Shown piece by piece: positions 42,413 through 53,934 of a DNA stretch of 64,000 bases. Within the stretch, counting starts at the first letter, position 1. Every line of letters starts with the position of its first letter. A program made the translations under genes and the position numbers. The notes beneath the pieces are model-generated. The model saw nothing but the letters and a program-made list of their open reading frames with translations. It was not told where the DNA came from and made no database searches. The stretch spans positions 85,708,446 through 85,772,445 of the forward strand of contig NC_133971.1 of NCBI RefSeq assembly GCF_031877795.1, given 5' to 3'. The stretch is from Strix aluco. Its lineage: Eukaryota; Chordata; Aves; Strigiformes; Strigidae.

Positions 42413-43207
42413 TTGCACAGTTTAAACTTGGAGATCTTGTGTAACCTTGTTTGCAAGCTGCACTGACACTTCTTGTCCTTCCCTTTTGCTGTGAAGGATA
42501 TTATGGGTACCCTAGGATGTGTAGCAAAGGTGGGAGTCCCTGTGCTAGTTTGGGGACTTCAGGTTGCCCTGAGATGAGGAGGGGCAGGAGGTGATTTGGG
42601 ACAGTCTATGTGACCCTGGGCACCAGTAGCTATCTACGGGAAGTGGCATCTGCCAGCCTGTTCCTCCAGGACCAGTTCTGGACCTGATGACATTTAGCAT
42701 GATGGGAAATGAATATTAAATGGTTGTAGATGAAATCTGCAGGCACAAGGAGACAAGCAAGGAGCTAAAACATTGCAAGGACTGGGCAGCTACGCATCCA
42801 CTAGCGAGGCTCAGGGCTGAGAAGTTGATCTGATGGCTCCCTCTGGCCGTAGGCTTTGTGACTCCATGGAAAATGCATCCTGCAGCTGCTCCATTCCTAT
42901 AGACATCCAAATAGCTGGGGAAGCTGTTTCTTTTCCAGATCTGTTGTCTGCAAAAGACCTCCTCCACTACCTTGACCTGTGAGGTTTTGGGCAATGCAGA
43001 AACACAGGACTGGTGCTGCGGTGGGCATCACCCACAGGTTCTTTGAGCCCACAGGAGCGGATTGCCATTTCAAGGCAGCCAGAGCAATAGTTTTCGCAAT
43101 GCACTTGAGTTGATAAAAGGTAGAAGGTCCTGCTGAGCTTGGGAAGTGATTATCCTCCTCTGCTGAGCATTCATTACATCACATCTGGGTGCTGTGCCCA
43201 GGTTTCG

Positions 43208-43226
43208 CCCCCCCCCCCCCCCCCCC
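43208..43226 (+). repeat. Homopolymer C19
   Basis: Nineteen consecutive C immediately before a CR1 fragment. Confidence 0.9.
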
Positions 43227-43249
43227 AACAAGAGAGGCATTGATAAACA

Positions 43250-43636
43250 TTAGTGAGTTCAGTGGGGGTCACTAAAATGGCATGGGCTGTAGCTCCTGCC
43301 CTGCAATGAGAGACTGAAGGAGTTGGGTGTGTTCAGCCTTGAGAAAGGATGGCTTCAGAGAGCCCTAAGAGCAGTCCCCCAACATCTATGGGGAGATTAT
43401 TGAGAAGATGGAGCCAGGCTCTTAATGGAGGTGCATAATGGGGACATGAGAGAGTGATGTAGTTTGTAGCATGGGAAAATTATCCCCACAGGGACAGTTC
43501 TGTGTTTGAAGATGGGCCTGGAGAGGTGGTGGCATTTCCAGCCTTGGATGTTTTCAAGATGCAGATGGGTAAAGTCCTGTGCAACCTGGTCTGATCCCAC
43601 CGCTGCCCCTGCTTTGGAGGGGAGGTTGGACTTGAG
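43250..43636 (+). mobile_element. CR1 LINE 3' fragment
   Basis: Reads through the typical CR1 3' end: GTTCAGCCTTGAGAAAGG, GAGAAGATGGAGCCAGGCTC, GAGGTGCATAATGG, then TTTTCAAGATGCAGATGG, CAACCTGGTCTGATCCC and GGAGGTTGGACTTGA. It lacks the terminal 8-bp repeats. A 19-base C run (43208-43226) lies just upstream. Confidence 0.88.
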
Positions 43637-46600
43637 ACATAGTTTGGTTTGTGGGTCCATGAGATGGATTTGTGAATCCATGAAGGCAGTGGGAGGATAC
43701 TGGGGAGATCAGCAGGTGAAAATGATCTTGGGCAGAGGGACCCTGAAGGAAGGATGGGAGAATTCTGGAGAAATGACTGCCTGGTGCTTGGTGGGATGAA
43801 AGCCTGCTCTACCCCAGGCAGCCTCTGGTGACCAGTATGAGCCTGGAGTCGAGCTGGTCTTGGCAAGGACCCGCTTGGAGCACAAAGTTCTTGGAGCTGG
43901 TGGACAAAAGCAGGACCAAACAGTCTGAGGAGTCAGATAAACTTGGATAAGAAACAAAACTGATTTCTAGCATTTCCTTCTGGATTTGAACTAATCACAA
44001 CGTGCTCATCTGCCAGTTCCAAAGGAGATGGGAGAGGGGAAATTAATGGAGCTTCTTGGAAAGCATTTGTAAATGCTTTGGCCTCACACAGAGGGCTGTG
44101 GGACAAGGGGCCGAGAGTGGTGCGGTGTAAGAGGGTCCCACGCAGGGCACGCCCTGGGGCTGGGGACCAAGCTGTTTGGGTGATGGGGGGCCAGAGCTGC
44201 CTTTTGGGGGAAAAACCAATGGGATGCTGACGTCTGCATCAGGAACGCAGCAGGTCACAAGGTTACGCCTACATTTCAGAGGCGGGAGGGTGTAAATCAG
44301 GAAACGTGAGGGATGCACAGGGAAAGGAAGCTGTCTGGGCTGTCTCAGCCCCTGGTGGGACCCATGTTTGTCAGTGATTAATGAGGGAACTGCTGGGTCT
44401 GTATGAGCTGATTAAGTGTGCGCGGGAAGGCCGCAAGGCCCCTCGGCCAGCTGGCAGGGAGCAGCCCGGGGCCAAGCTCTCTCATCCCCGGACTAAGCGG
44501 CCGCATCCCCCATCCCTTGAGGATGGTCCCTGACCCTGCTCACCCGCATACACTTAGCTTGGCGCTAGCTAGCAAACATGCGAGGGAGCGTGCACACAAT
44601 TTATCAGCACATGTGGCGGTGTTCCAGTGGTGCCACTGCAGCCTGAGCATTGGTTCAGGAGGACACCGTTGCTCCAGGACCACTGCAGTAATAAATCAGG
44701 AGGTACCAATACAAGAGACTTTTCTGAAGCTACAGGAGGTGCCTGGTTTCAGGGTTGAGGTGCTGAGAGACCTGGACTGCAGCTACGGAGAAACCAACAG
44801 GGAAAGGGACAAATTGTATGGCCATCGCAGTTTCTCTCTGCCACTATGTCACAGAGTTGAGAAATGGGGTCTATGTGCTCTCCTCTTGCCCCTTTTATCC
44901 TCCCTTGTTCCTCATCCATGGATAGTTAGTCACCCAAAAAACTTCTCTGTTGTGATTTTCTGGGACGCTTTTCTCCTCCTGACTAATGAGAAACAGTTGC
45001 CTCTCTCACCACGGTTCATGGTGAGGACATTCATCAGTGCTGTGGGTTCCCAGGGTCCCCTGGTCAGTGCAGGGTTCCCAGTTCTCCTCTGGCAGCTCCC
45101 CTGGATGTAAAACCCATGTCTTTCACCCACATGCTGTTCAGGAACATGTTTATTTAAAAAAGAAATAAAAAAGAGAATTGAAAGTACTTTTCCTGTTTCT
45201 TCCTCTGATTGTGCTCCTCAGTTAAATTAATTAAACTCTCTCAATATCTCCCCTCTGTAAATCTGAGCAATGTTTCTGGTTTAATTGACCAGGTTTTCAG
45301 TCCAAGTTGTCCTGTTTGTATTATCGGCAAAAGCTTTGGTCTGTCATGCCTGGAAGACATCACACTGGGAAGGGCTGGCGTGCCGAGAAGGGGATGGGTA
45401 CTCCTCTAGCTGAGACGCCACAGATGGGACACCCAGTGGGCTCCCTGCATCCAGGTCATCTGGATCCCTGCTCACATTGTGCCCTGCCAAAATCCAGACA
45501 TGCTTAGCCTGAGCTTTGTTCTTTGCAGCAGCATGAACATTGCCTGTTGCCTGCCTTCAAAACCACTCACTGTCAGGCAGAGGAGGTCCTGGCGTGGCTG
45601 CAAGTGAGGCCAAATGTCTGTAGCCATTTGTGTAAATCCCCCCAGTCTTGTGTTGTGCTGGCCCTGGGAAGGATGAAGGGACTGGTGGCAGGGAGGGGAA
45701 GGAGAGGGGGATGGACCTCCCCATTCGACATGTCAGGAGCTGGACAGGCTTGCCTAGGTTCCTGCATTGCTGGGGAAAGGGGCTGTGTCTTCTGCTCCTG
45801 CCCTGGTGTTGGAACGTCAGCCACTCTGTGTTCCCAAAGTACATGGGCATCAGGGCAGTGCACTTTAGCCAGCTGTCACGCTCTTGCAGACAAACTGCCC
45901 AAGGAAATATCTTCCTTACCTCAAAACCAGCAATTCTGGGGGACCTTTTCCACCATGCTGGGGGAAAACAGTGTGTTTCAACATCAAGTCCCTCTTATGG
46001 GAGCATCTAGCTTCTCTCTCCTCCCCAGCTCACCCTCACGTTCATTCCCTGGGACTCAGTGCTGAACGGCTGGGAAGGGTCATGTCCATCATACACTGCA
46101 GGCCATCAGGACCCCCGGATGGCTGCACACCTTTCTCTGTGCAGTCACAACGAGGCCAGCTGCAAGCTACTTGCTTCATACAGTGGCAAACACGAGGCTA
46201 CAGATGGGTCGGGGGTTCAAATCAATCCCTTGAGCTTGTTAGTAGAGGGAGGACCACCTGTTTACTTTGACAGGGACAGTGGCTTGCTTGGTGAGTGGCT
46301 GCAGAAACCTCAGTGCACAGCTGGGCAGATGCGGGATGGCTTCTGTGTCGTGTTGTCTTGGAGTCTCCTGGTCACAAGAGTTTGAAGGCTGAAAAATCTG
46401 GAGTCAATCTAGTAATGAACATCTCCAGCCAGCAGCTACTGCCTGCAGCCACGGGGCAGCATGAGGACTCTAACTGGGAGGACTGTGACGGAGGGTCCCT
46501 TCTGCCCTGGGCTGGCTGCTCAGCTCCACTGTGCTCTGTGGTGAGCTGAGTTATGGACATGAGTCCTTCCTGACAGCTCTGGGCACCTTTTCTCCAGCCA

Positions 46601-49130
46601 TGCTGCCTTCTTTAGTTTCCCCTTTGGAGGACCTGTGCCTGGTGGGCCTGTGGTTTGCACCGTCCCTAAGCTGGTGGCTGGCTCCTGGCTGGGCTGGGTT
46701 AACACTGAGCCCTTCTTGGGAATTCCCTGCACAGATGCCATGGTGTTTATTAGACTGTGTGCTTTTGTGCAGGAGTGCAACTGCAAAAACTGGTTGCAGA
46801 AACAGGCTGGAACTGTTTGCAAACCTTCCAGGCTGGGTCTTTGCCTTAATCTTTGTGATTAGCTCAAATGGAAAGGAACAGCTGGGCAGCTGGGGAGCCT
46901 GGGAAGTGGAACAAACACATGTGAGATCCAAAGCTTCCCAGAAATTGCATTGTGTTGAGTTTACTGCTGAGAGGCTGGAAGGACAGCTTTTTATGGGGAC
47001 ATCCTTGGAGTGGGAGAAGGGAACAGGCAGTGTGTGGTTTGGTGCGCTGGTGGCTTTGGCCAGCAGATGGTCTGGCATCCAGGGATGGCCAGGGGAGCCC
47101 TGGCTGTGCCGTGAGGACAGAGGAAGGTGTGGGTACCACATCTCTCCTTGTTTCTTGTTCCTCTGGGCTTCTGCTCACATGGTTTGGTGTTTAAGGCTTG
47201 AGGAGACCACTGGGTTGCCCAGCCTTAGCCCTGCACAGTGCAGAGACCCATGAGGGATCCTGCCAGTCCTCCAGTGGGTTTGGTGAGGGGCCTGGGCTGC
47301 TGGTCCCCCAGTTGTAGCTTTCTGCACCCAGCTCTTCTTGGGCAGCTTGAGGCCAGCACACTGGGGTCTCTTACAGTCAAGGGACTGTGGCAGAGGCGGA
47401 CAAACTCAGCATGTTGTTTCAGGGTGGTCCTCAAGGGAAGATTGGAAGTACAATGTCAGACGGGCTGCGCCCACCCCAGAAGAGCTCTTCTAACGTCCTG
47501 CGTCATTCGCTGTAGCATATATAAAATGCCTATTCCAGCAAAGCGTGCCGAGCACGGGCGCTGGCCAAGTCTCGGGACAGCGGGGATTTCCAGAAGATTT
47601 AGAAGAAAATGTTATGCCAATATTTGACAGGGGTACAGGGGTGACCAGAAAGATGGTGCACATGTCTGGGGAGACACTTAGTCCCTATCACATCCCCAAG
47701 CTGGAGGATGTCTCTGGCAATCGAAAGTTTTTAAATAAGATGGGATTTTTTTCCTGAATTCTGTGTGTGACCCAGGAGATCCCAAGGCAGATAACATTAA
47801 GTGGGAAAGGAGAGCGGCTTGACCTCCAAGAACTGCTTGGATGTTTGGAGCATTATCCTTATCTTTGCAGTACTCTAGCCAAAGCGGCTGTGTGCGATCT
47901 CGGCTGGACACTCAGCTTGAGCTCGGCAGCTTGGACATAAGCTTAATCTTTTAATTCCCTGTTATACATGAGCAATTGCAAGTTTCTACAGGTTCTGGGA
48001 AGATATATTGTCCCAGGCACAGAGGCTAATATTATGAGGACGATCAATGAAAAAGCACTCAATGAGAGGCAGGAAGGAGACAGGGTTAGTGTGACAGGCC
48101 TGATGATGGAAGGTGGGGGTCCCTCGAGCAGAAGCTACTTGCATGAGAAGTTGGAGTCATGCAGAGGTGCAAGGTCGGCCATCCACCCTGGCCGTTCCAG
48201 CCTCCCCTTTTGGAGAGCAGAGTGTTTTGTGTGCTTTCAGTTGTAAACACACTACCCGGCCTTTGTGTTTATGCTCTAAACTCTCTCCCCCAAACCTGCT
48301 TAGACTAATTTTTATGTGTGCTAGTGCTGCCCTGGCACATGGTGAGCCAGCCAGAGGGGGGCACACAACTTCCCCAGAGCAGCAGGGCCACTGCAGATGG
48401 GAGAAGAGGAAGACAGGGGGTCTTGCACCCCAGGGGCGTTCAGTGCATCCTGTCAGACTGTGGTGGGGCTGTGCTGAGTCTTGTGCCCTTACCTCCTGCC
48501 GAGGGTTATCATCCCTCTGACAAGGGGAGTTGTGGGGCTAGCAGTGTCTTACTCTTTGGGAGAGAAAATACAGATGGTGCTTCAGAGAAAGTCCTGCTTT
48601 GTCAAAAAAACACATGGTGCCCCTTTCCATGCTATCAGAGGCATCAGACAAATGGAGGGGATGTCTGCATGGAATCTGGAACCCCTTATCTGCAGCTCTG
48701 AACCTGGCAGCACTGCCAGCATCACGAGTAACCGTGCCCTCTGTCAATGCCCACTTGGGAAGCAGCAAGAGATGCTCTGAACTCTGCTCCCCACCTCTCC
48801 TGCTCTAGACTTTAGTTCCAACACCGAGTTTCCATCTCTGTCCAGAGATCGTGACGAGATGCTACATTGTGCAGCATAGAGGGGAGATACTCTAGCCTTT
48901 GGTTTTCCAGGCTTAGTGCAAAGGTCCTTTCACTGGGCAGGCAGCATGCAGCTCATGGGAGAGCTGGGTTCTGGGCTTACAGACCCCCAGCCATCCTGCT
49001 CCCAGAGGTGGGAGCACAAGGCAAATACAAATTGAGCAGGAACATCTCACAGCGTTTGGCACTGAAACGGCACACAGTCCTCTGCTGCTGGTTTGTCGTC
49101 TTCTCCCTCTCCCTCCAGCAAGGCTGTTGT
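43637..49130. other. Intergenic, no gene recognised
   Basis: The longest frame (46531-47253, forward, 240 codons) has no recognisable domain. The CRE/TATA cluster at 47.5 kb is the only notable signal. Confidence 0.5.
47491..47526 (+). promoter_or_regulatory. CRE-like and TATA-box cluster
   Basis: TAACGTC and CGTCATT (47491-47506) stand just before TATATAAAA (47518-47526), followed by a GC-rich segment. It has the layout of a small core promoter, but no gene, LTR end or splice-linked exon was found after it. Confidence 0.3.
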
Positions 49131-49392
49131 TTTGCAATGCTGGCAACTCTCACAGAGACCTTCGGTACTGGAGCAGAGCCCTGCACAGATGGGAATTAGG
49201 GCCACGGCCCTTGTGGTCTTCCTGGGGGTGCAAAATCCCCTTCCTGATTGCAGCCACAGTCAATTACTCTTGGGTTACATGGGGCATGATCTGGTCTGAA
49301 TCTCTTCTTGGCAGCCTTGTGCTCCTCCAGACCTCTGCAACATGTAGGGTCTGCTCTGCTACCAAGGTGTTGGGACAGGACCCATTGGGGGA
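49131..49392 (+). repeat. Duplicated block A, copy 1
   Basis: Matches 53330-53591 in the same orientation at roughly three bases in four by eye. Shared anchors are TTTGCAATGCTGGCAACT, CTTGTGGT, TCTTGGCAGCC, CTGCAACATG and GGTCTGCTCTGC. Not a repeat family that I recognise. Confidence 0.75.
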
Positions 49393-49663
49393 AGCAGGGA
49401 TGGGACTTCTGGTCCTAAGATGGGGAGCTGGACCTTCAGAACACACACAGTGCAGGGCTCCATGGGTGTGTGCAGAGCCACCCAACAGCTGGGCCACCAG
49501 AGGTAGATCTGCTTTGAGTGCACAGCAATGACCCTCTATCCTGTGTCTATGTGCCACAACAGCCCTGGCTGCGTTAAGACCATCTTGCTGTCTCCATTGC
49601 CCTCTGTGTCAGATTGAACTGGTCTCTAAGGGGAGGCAGAAAAGAAGAGGCATCCATCAGGGA

Positions 49664-49892
49664 AAACAGCATTTGGAGCTGGGACTCTGCTTGAGATGCC
49701 GCATCCGGCCAGTGAGCATCTGAGCTCTTTGGTTCAGCGGGTGGCTGCAGGCGGTGTGCGAGGGCTGGGAACAACGCGAGGGGCTGGAAATTCCCTTTGG
49801 GGCTGGGGATCAGGCGAGACGGCTGTTTACAGCAAGGGAAGAGCTGCAGGGCCAGAAGCCGGGAGACCTCCTGGCAGCATCTGCCTGCCAAG
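49664..49892 (+). repeat. Duplicated block B, copy 1
   Basis: Matches the reverse complement of 53705-53934 with only about a dozen differences and one single-base gap over about 230 bases (roughly 94-95% by eye). Long identical runs include GAAATTCCCTTTGGGGCTGG and ACGGCTGTTTACAGCAAGGG. Confidence 0.9.
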
Positions 49893-51209
49893 GCTCTGGA
49901 GGCACATCACAAGGACGGAGACAGGACACACCAGCCCATCAGGACAGAGCGACTCTGGGCTATGGGAAGTACCAGATAGGCAAAGGCAGAGTTCGCTCAT
50001 CCCACCAGGTCAGAGAGGAAGGGTTTGGGCTCTCCTCCAGAAGAGACGCCAGCTTTGTCACTGTTTTCCAGCCAAGATCCTTTTTCCACGTCAACTTGGT
50101 CTTGTGCAGTGAGAAGCAGCTCATGATTTGGGAGTGCAGGGGTATCATGGACATTTGGGTCACGCTGATACTGAGCTCTGACCTGATGACATCCTGAGAG
50201 CAGCCTCGAGCTGTCTGGGGCTTTGGAAATGCTCTGCAGTCTCCACAGTGCCACCAGTTCTCCTTCCCTGGGAAGGCTGGGAGTCCCTCCTGACCATTGT
50301 AGGATTTCCTTGTGATATATTGCGTGGAGGGTGTATTTGACTTTTCTTGTTTTGTGAAGTGTTCCTCACAGAAACTGGATGTTGTAGCCATGAGAGAGCT
50401 TATCATCATAGTTACTGTGGGGAACAAACTGTTGACCAAGGCCAACCAGCATGATGGAGAACTGCTTACTGCTCTCTGGTCTGGCCCTGCATCTTTGAGT
50501 CAGTAAATGTGCCCAGTGAATACTGTTGTGGGGCAAATCTGGTGGGACGTTACGTGTTTGTGTGCCTGTGAAGGCTGCACACCAGCCTCCTGCCCCATTA
50601 GGGACATCTATTATAAATAACTTCCCCAGTGCCATAAAAGGATGTTCTGACTTGGATATGAGCCATAACCCTCCTCATCCTTTTTCAAAGCCTTACTCAT
50701 TTCTTTTTTTTTTTTTGTGAAAGGCTGACTCCAGCACTGGATGGTGTCAGCAGTGGTCCACTGATGTATGTGTGCACAAAGGTGCACCAACTCCAATGCC
50801 CTATTTGTGATTCCCTGGCATTTGTGCCAGCCACACATTTTGTAAGTACAGGTTATTTTGGCTGCTGAAACTATTGAGACTGGACATACTGACAGACAGC
50901 AGGGCTATCTGGGTTGTGCTTACAGAATAGGAATTGACCTGATCGATCATGACAGTGGGCTCAGTTGATGATAGTTCCTGGCCTGCGGTCAGACAGGATG
51001 AACATAACCATTGTTTCTGTCCTTCATGTCTATCAAAAATAAAGCTCCCTAATTATAGTATTTTGGTCTCAGCAGCAGAAGGTTGGCTCTTGCAGTTTGT
51101 GCTTGGAGTGATCTCACCTGGGGCTTCCACAGTGTCATGGGCAGAGTTGGAGTGGGCTAGTGAAACTCTAACCAGGGAATAGAAAGGTGTTCATGTGGGA
51201 TATGGCAGA
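49893..51209. other. Sequence between block B copy 1 and the ERVL provirus
   Basis: No gene and no repeat family recognised. A T run lies at about 50704-50716. Confidence 0.5.
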
Positions 51210-51234
51210 TGTACTGGTTTTGACTGAGATAGTC

Positions 51235-51880
51235 CTTTTTGGTATCCAATATGGTGCCTGGAGGATACAAGATAATGACAGATTTGACTGGAGTGTGCTA
51301 GACCAAATTTATAGCTGTTTAGCTACTAAGTGGCAGGCTCCTGTGTTTGCCATGAGGCTTGCTTGCCTTACCATATATATACTGTCTAGTGCTTGTTAGT
51401 GTCTGCTTTTTGCTTTTACTGATCGCTCTGCTGCTGTGCTGTTTATCACCTTACTCTGCTGTGCCTGGGAACATTTTGATAACAGCAGTGGTGATGAGCC
51501 TGAACTGGCAGATGGCCAAGGCATCACTGCTGTTCCTGTGCTGCTGTACAGGACAGACTGGAACTCCAGTGTGAACTCGAGTCGAAGGGACTGTGACCTG
51601 TGGATGAGTCCACCTGGGAGCAGGTGCACCCCAAAGTGTCTGTGGCCATGGATACATCCATGTTGCAGCAGGTACAGATTGAAGCATCTGTGGCCATGGA
51701 TAAGGCCATGCTGGAACACCTCAAAGCATCTGTGGCCATTGGTAAGTCCACACCAGAGCAGGTTCTCCCCTGAAGGGCTTGTGGCCCATGGGTAAGTCTA
51801 GGGGGGCAGGGGCAGAGCAGGGGCAAGGGGAGGAGTTCACTGCAATGTTAAACCCAATGGTGTGGTCCACAGGGACCAAG
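51235..51880 (+). pseudogene. Remnant ERVL internal reading frame with hydrophobic segments
   Basis: One forward frame stays open from before 51235 to 51795 apart from a single TAG at 51397-51399. Around the stop it encodes strongly hydrophobic stretches (for example MRLACLTIYIL before it and AVLFITLLCCAW after it), then an acidic NSSGDEPELADG segment. It looks like the remnant of a small membrane-associated viral protein; I cannot name it. From about 51600 the sequence degenerates into three or four copies of a CTGTGGCCATGG-type word. Non-functional. Confidence 0.5.
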
Positions 51881-52295
51881 GGTGGATATTGTAATGAATA
51901 TACCTTTGCATTGTTGTAACCCACGATTTGAGTGGCGTGTTATAGGAATTACTATAGCAGGAACCACCTGAACCAGTGGAGGATGAGCCTTACAAGAAGC
52001 AGTGCAAGTGCAGCAGTGACCCGACCTGAACTGGCTTTGTTGCCCAAAAACTCCACACAACACACCACCACTCCTGTCCCGAGTGACCACCATAACAGAT
52101 GGAGCCCAAAGTCATGGACTAAATTAACTCAATGGACATTTTATGGACATTTCACAGAGGTGGCCAATAGACTAAGGGACTGATACCTGTTTATAAATCA
52201 AAGGACAGGAAGCGGGGGGAGGTGGTTAATGAGGATGTGTTGGATGGTGTGGGACCTCAGCATGACATAAATGGTATCAAATAAGAGGTGGAGAT

Positions 52296-52875
52296 TGTAC
52301 TGCTTTTATCTGGGATAGAGTTAAATTTCCTCATAGTAGCTCATAAGGTGCTGCATTATGGATTTGTGACCAAAACTGTCAATAATATAAGGATGTTTTA
52401 GTTATTACTGAACAGTGTTTTCACAATCTCAAGGACTTTTCTATAAGCTGGGGGGACATGAGAAGTTGGGAGGTGACACAGCTGGGACAAATGACCCCAA
52501 TGGACCAAAGGGATATCCCATACCATATGGTATTGTGCAATAAAAGTTGGGGGAATGAAGGAGGAAGGGGGGACATTCAGCATTACAGCGTTTGTCTTCC
52601 CAAGTAGCCGCTACATATGAGGAAGGTATTTACTTCATCAGCATGATGAAGGCTTTCCTGGAAGCGGTAAACACCTGCCTGCTGATGGGAAGTAGTGAAT
52701 TAACTCCTTATTTTGCTTTGCTTGTGCATGCAGCTTTTGCTTTACCTATTAAATTTTCTTTTATCTCAAGCCATGAGTTTTCTCACTTTTACCCTTCTGA
52801 TTCTCTCCCACATCCCACTTCGGGGGCAGTGAGCAAGCTGTAGGTTTAGCTGCTTGCTGGGATCAACCTACAACA
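52296..52875 (+). repeat. 3' LTR of the ERVL provirus
   Basis: 580 bases starting TGTACTG and ending CAACA. It has a TATA-like ATAAAAG at 52540-52546, the conserved GGGGGACATTC segment near 52568 and an ATTAAA poly(A) signal at 52748-52753 in the order U3-R-U5. Age is suggested by many point differences from the family form that I remember, and by the mismatch in the target duplication. Confidence 0.88.
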
Positions 52876-52880
52876 GCTGA

Positions 52881-53329
52881 TCAGACTATTTTTAAGTTAA
52901 AGCTGTGTTATCCCTGGGCTGTGATGAGAAGGTGAAGCTACTGCTGTGAGCTGTTGGTGGGACATGTCTTGCCCAACTCAGGATTGAGCCAGAGTCTAAT
53001 ATGGCTCTGGAGAGAGTGGGAAGAGATGGGAACAGGCAGAGAATGATTTGTACCTGGAAACCCATGGGAGGATTTGGATCTGGCCTCATCTTCCTGCTGA
53101 GTGGAGAGAGAAACCTAAGGGGCATGGGATAGATCACATCTGCCAGAACTGTGTCCTGAGGGGCTTTGTCTATGTGATCCGTTGTCTGGTGGGAAGTAGC
53201 TGTAGGCAGTGGAGACAGCAGCATGTCTGGAGGATGTTCTCCGTCTATTGAGTAATGCCAACCATATCACCTGGTCTCGTAAATGTCTTTCTTGTCTCTG
53301 TAAACTTGCCTTGGCGCAGCCATGGGGAG
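52881..53329. other. Sequence between the ERVL provirus and block A copy 2
   Basis: Nothing recognised. It shows no similarity to the sequence left of block A copy 1. Confidence 0.5.
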
Positions 53330-53591
53330 TTTGCAATGCTGGCAACTGTCACAGGGACCTTCAGGCTTGGAGCGTAGCCCTACACAGATAGAAACGGGGG
53401 CTGCAGCCCTTGTGGTATTCTTGTGGGGGAAAATTCCCCTTTGTGACTGCAACCAGAGTCAGTCCCTTCTGGGGGGCACAGGACAGGGCCTGTGCTCAGT
53501 CCCATCTTGGCAGCCCTGAGTTCCTCCAGATCCCTGCAACATGCGTGGTCTGCTCTGCCGCCAAGTTGTTGGGGTGGGACCCATCAGTGGG
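53330..53591 (+). repeat. Duplicated block A, copy 2
   Basis: Direct partner of 49131-49392, about 4.2 kb to the right. The two are separated by block B copy 1 and the ERVL provirus. Confidence 0.75.
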
Positions 53592-53704
53592 TACTGTAGT
53601 GCATCATCTCTTTTTCCTGATGCCTGATCCAGGCACCCTCCAGGAGGGTCTTGCAAACTGTCCCAGCAACTTTGCGAGAGCTGCCATTGCAGGGTCTGCG
53701 GGTC

Positions 53705-53934
53705 TTTGGCAGGCAGATGCTACCGGGAGGTCTCCCGGCTTCTGGCCCTGCAGCTCTTCCCTTGCTGTAAACAGCCGTCTCGTCTGATCCCCAGCCCCAA
53801 AGGGAATTTCCAGCCCCTCATGCTGCTCCCAGCCCTTCACACACCGCCTGCAGCCACCCGCTGAACCAAAGAGCTTAGATGCTCACTGGCCAGATGCGGC
53901 ATCTCAAGCAGAGTCCCAGCTCCAAATACTGTTC
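53705..53934 (-). repeat. Duplicated block B, copy 2 (inverted)
   Basis: Inverted partner of 49664-49892. It follows block A copy 2 after a 113-base spacer (271 bases in the other copy). Its higher identity than block A means that A and B did not duplicate together, or that conversion has acted on B. Confidence 0.9.

Larger units (their letters stand above)
41276..43249. other. Intergenic between CR1 fragments
   Basis: A/T-richer than the left half of the window. Only a possible CR1 terminus (42356-42412) and the C19 run were seen. Confidence 0.5.
51210..52875 (+). mobile_element. Deleted ERVL-class provirus
   Basis: A near-complete 3' LTR (52296-52875) is preceded by a purine-rich tract (52282-52295) and by scraps of internal sequence. 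At the left edge the first about 23 bases of a 5' LTR remain (TGTACTGGTTTTGACTGAG, from 51210) and then break off into internal sequence. The flanks are GCAGA (51205-51209) and GCTGA (52876-52880), a 5-bp target duplication with one mismatch, as expected for ERVL. Most of the 5' LTR, gag and pol are missing; there is no reverse transcriptase or integrase motif. Internal pieces are 51235-51880 and 51880-52295. The LTR resembles one I recall from many non-galliform birds. Confidence 0.88.

Noticed and set aside
46205-46225. GGGTTCAAATC resembling a tRNA or SINE B box.
   Set aside because: No A box at the right distance upstream and no cloverleaf can be folded around it.
46531-47253. 240-codon forward frame with Trp/Leu-rich segments.
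   Set aside because: Hydrophobic runs come from repeated CTGG and TGG words; a 196-codon minus frame overlaps it and nothing is recognisable.
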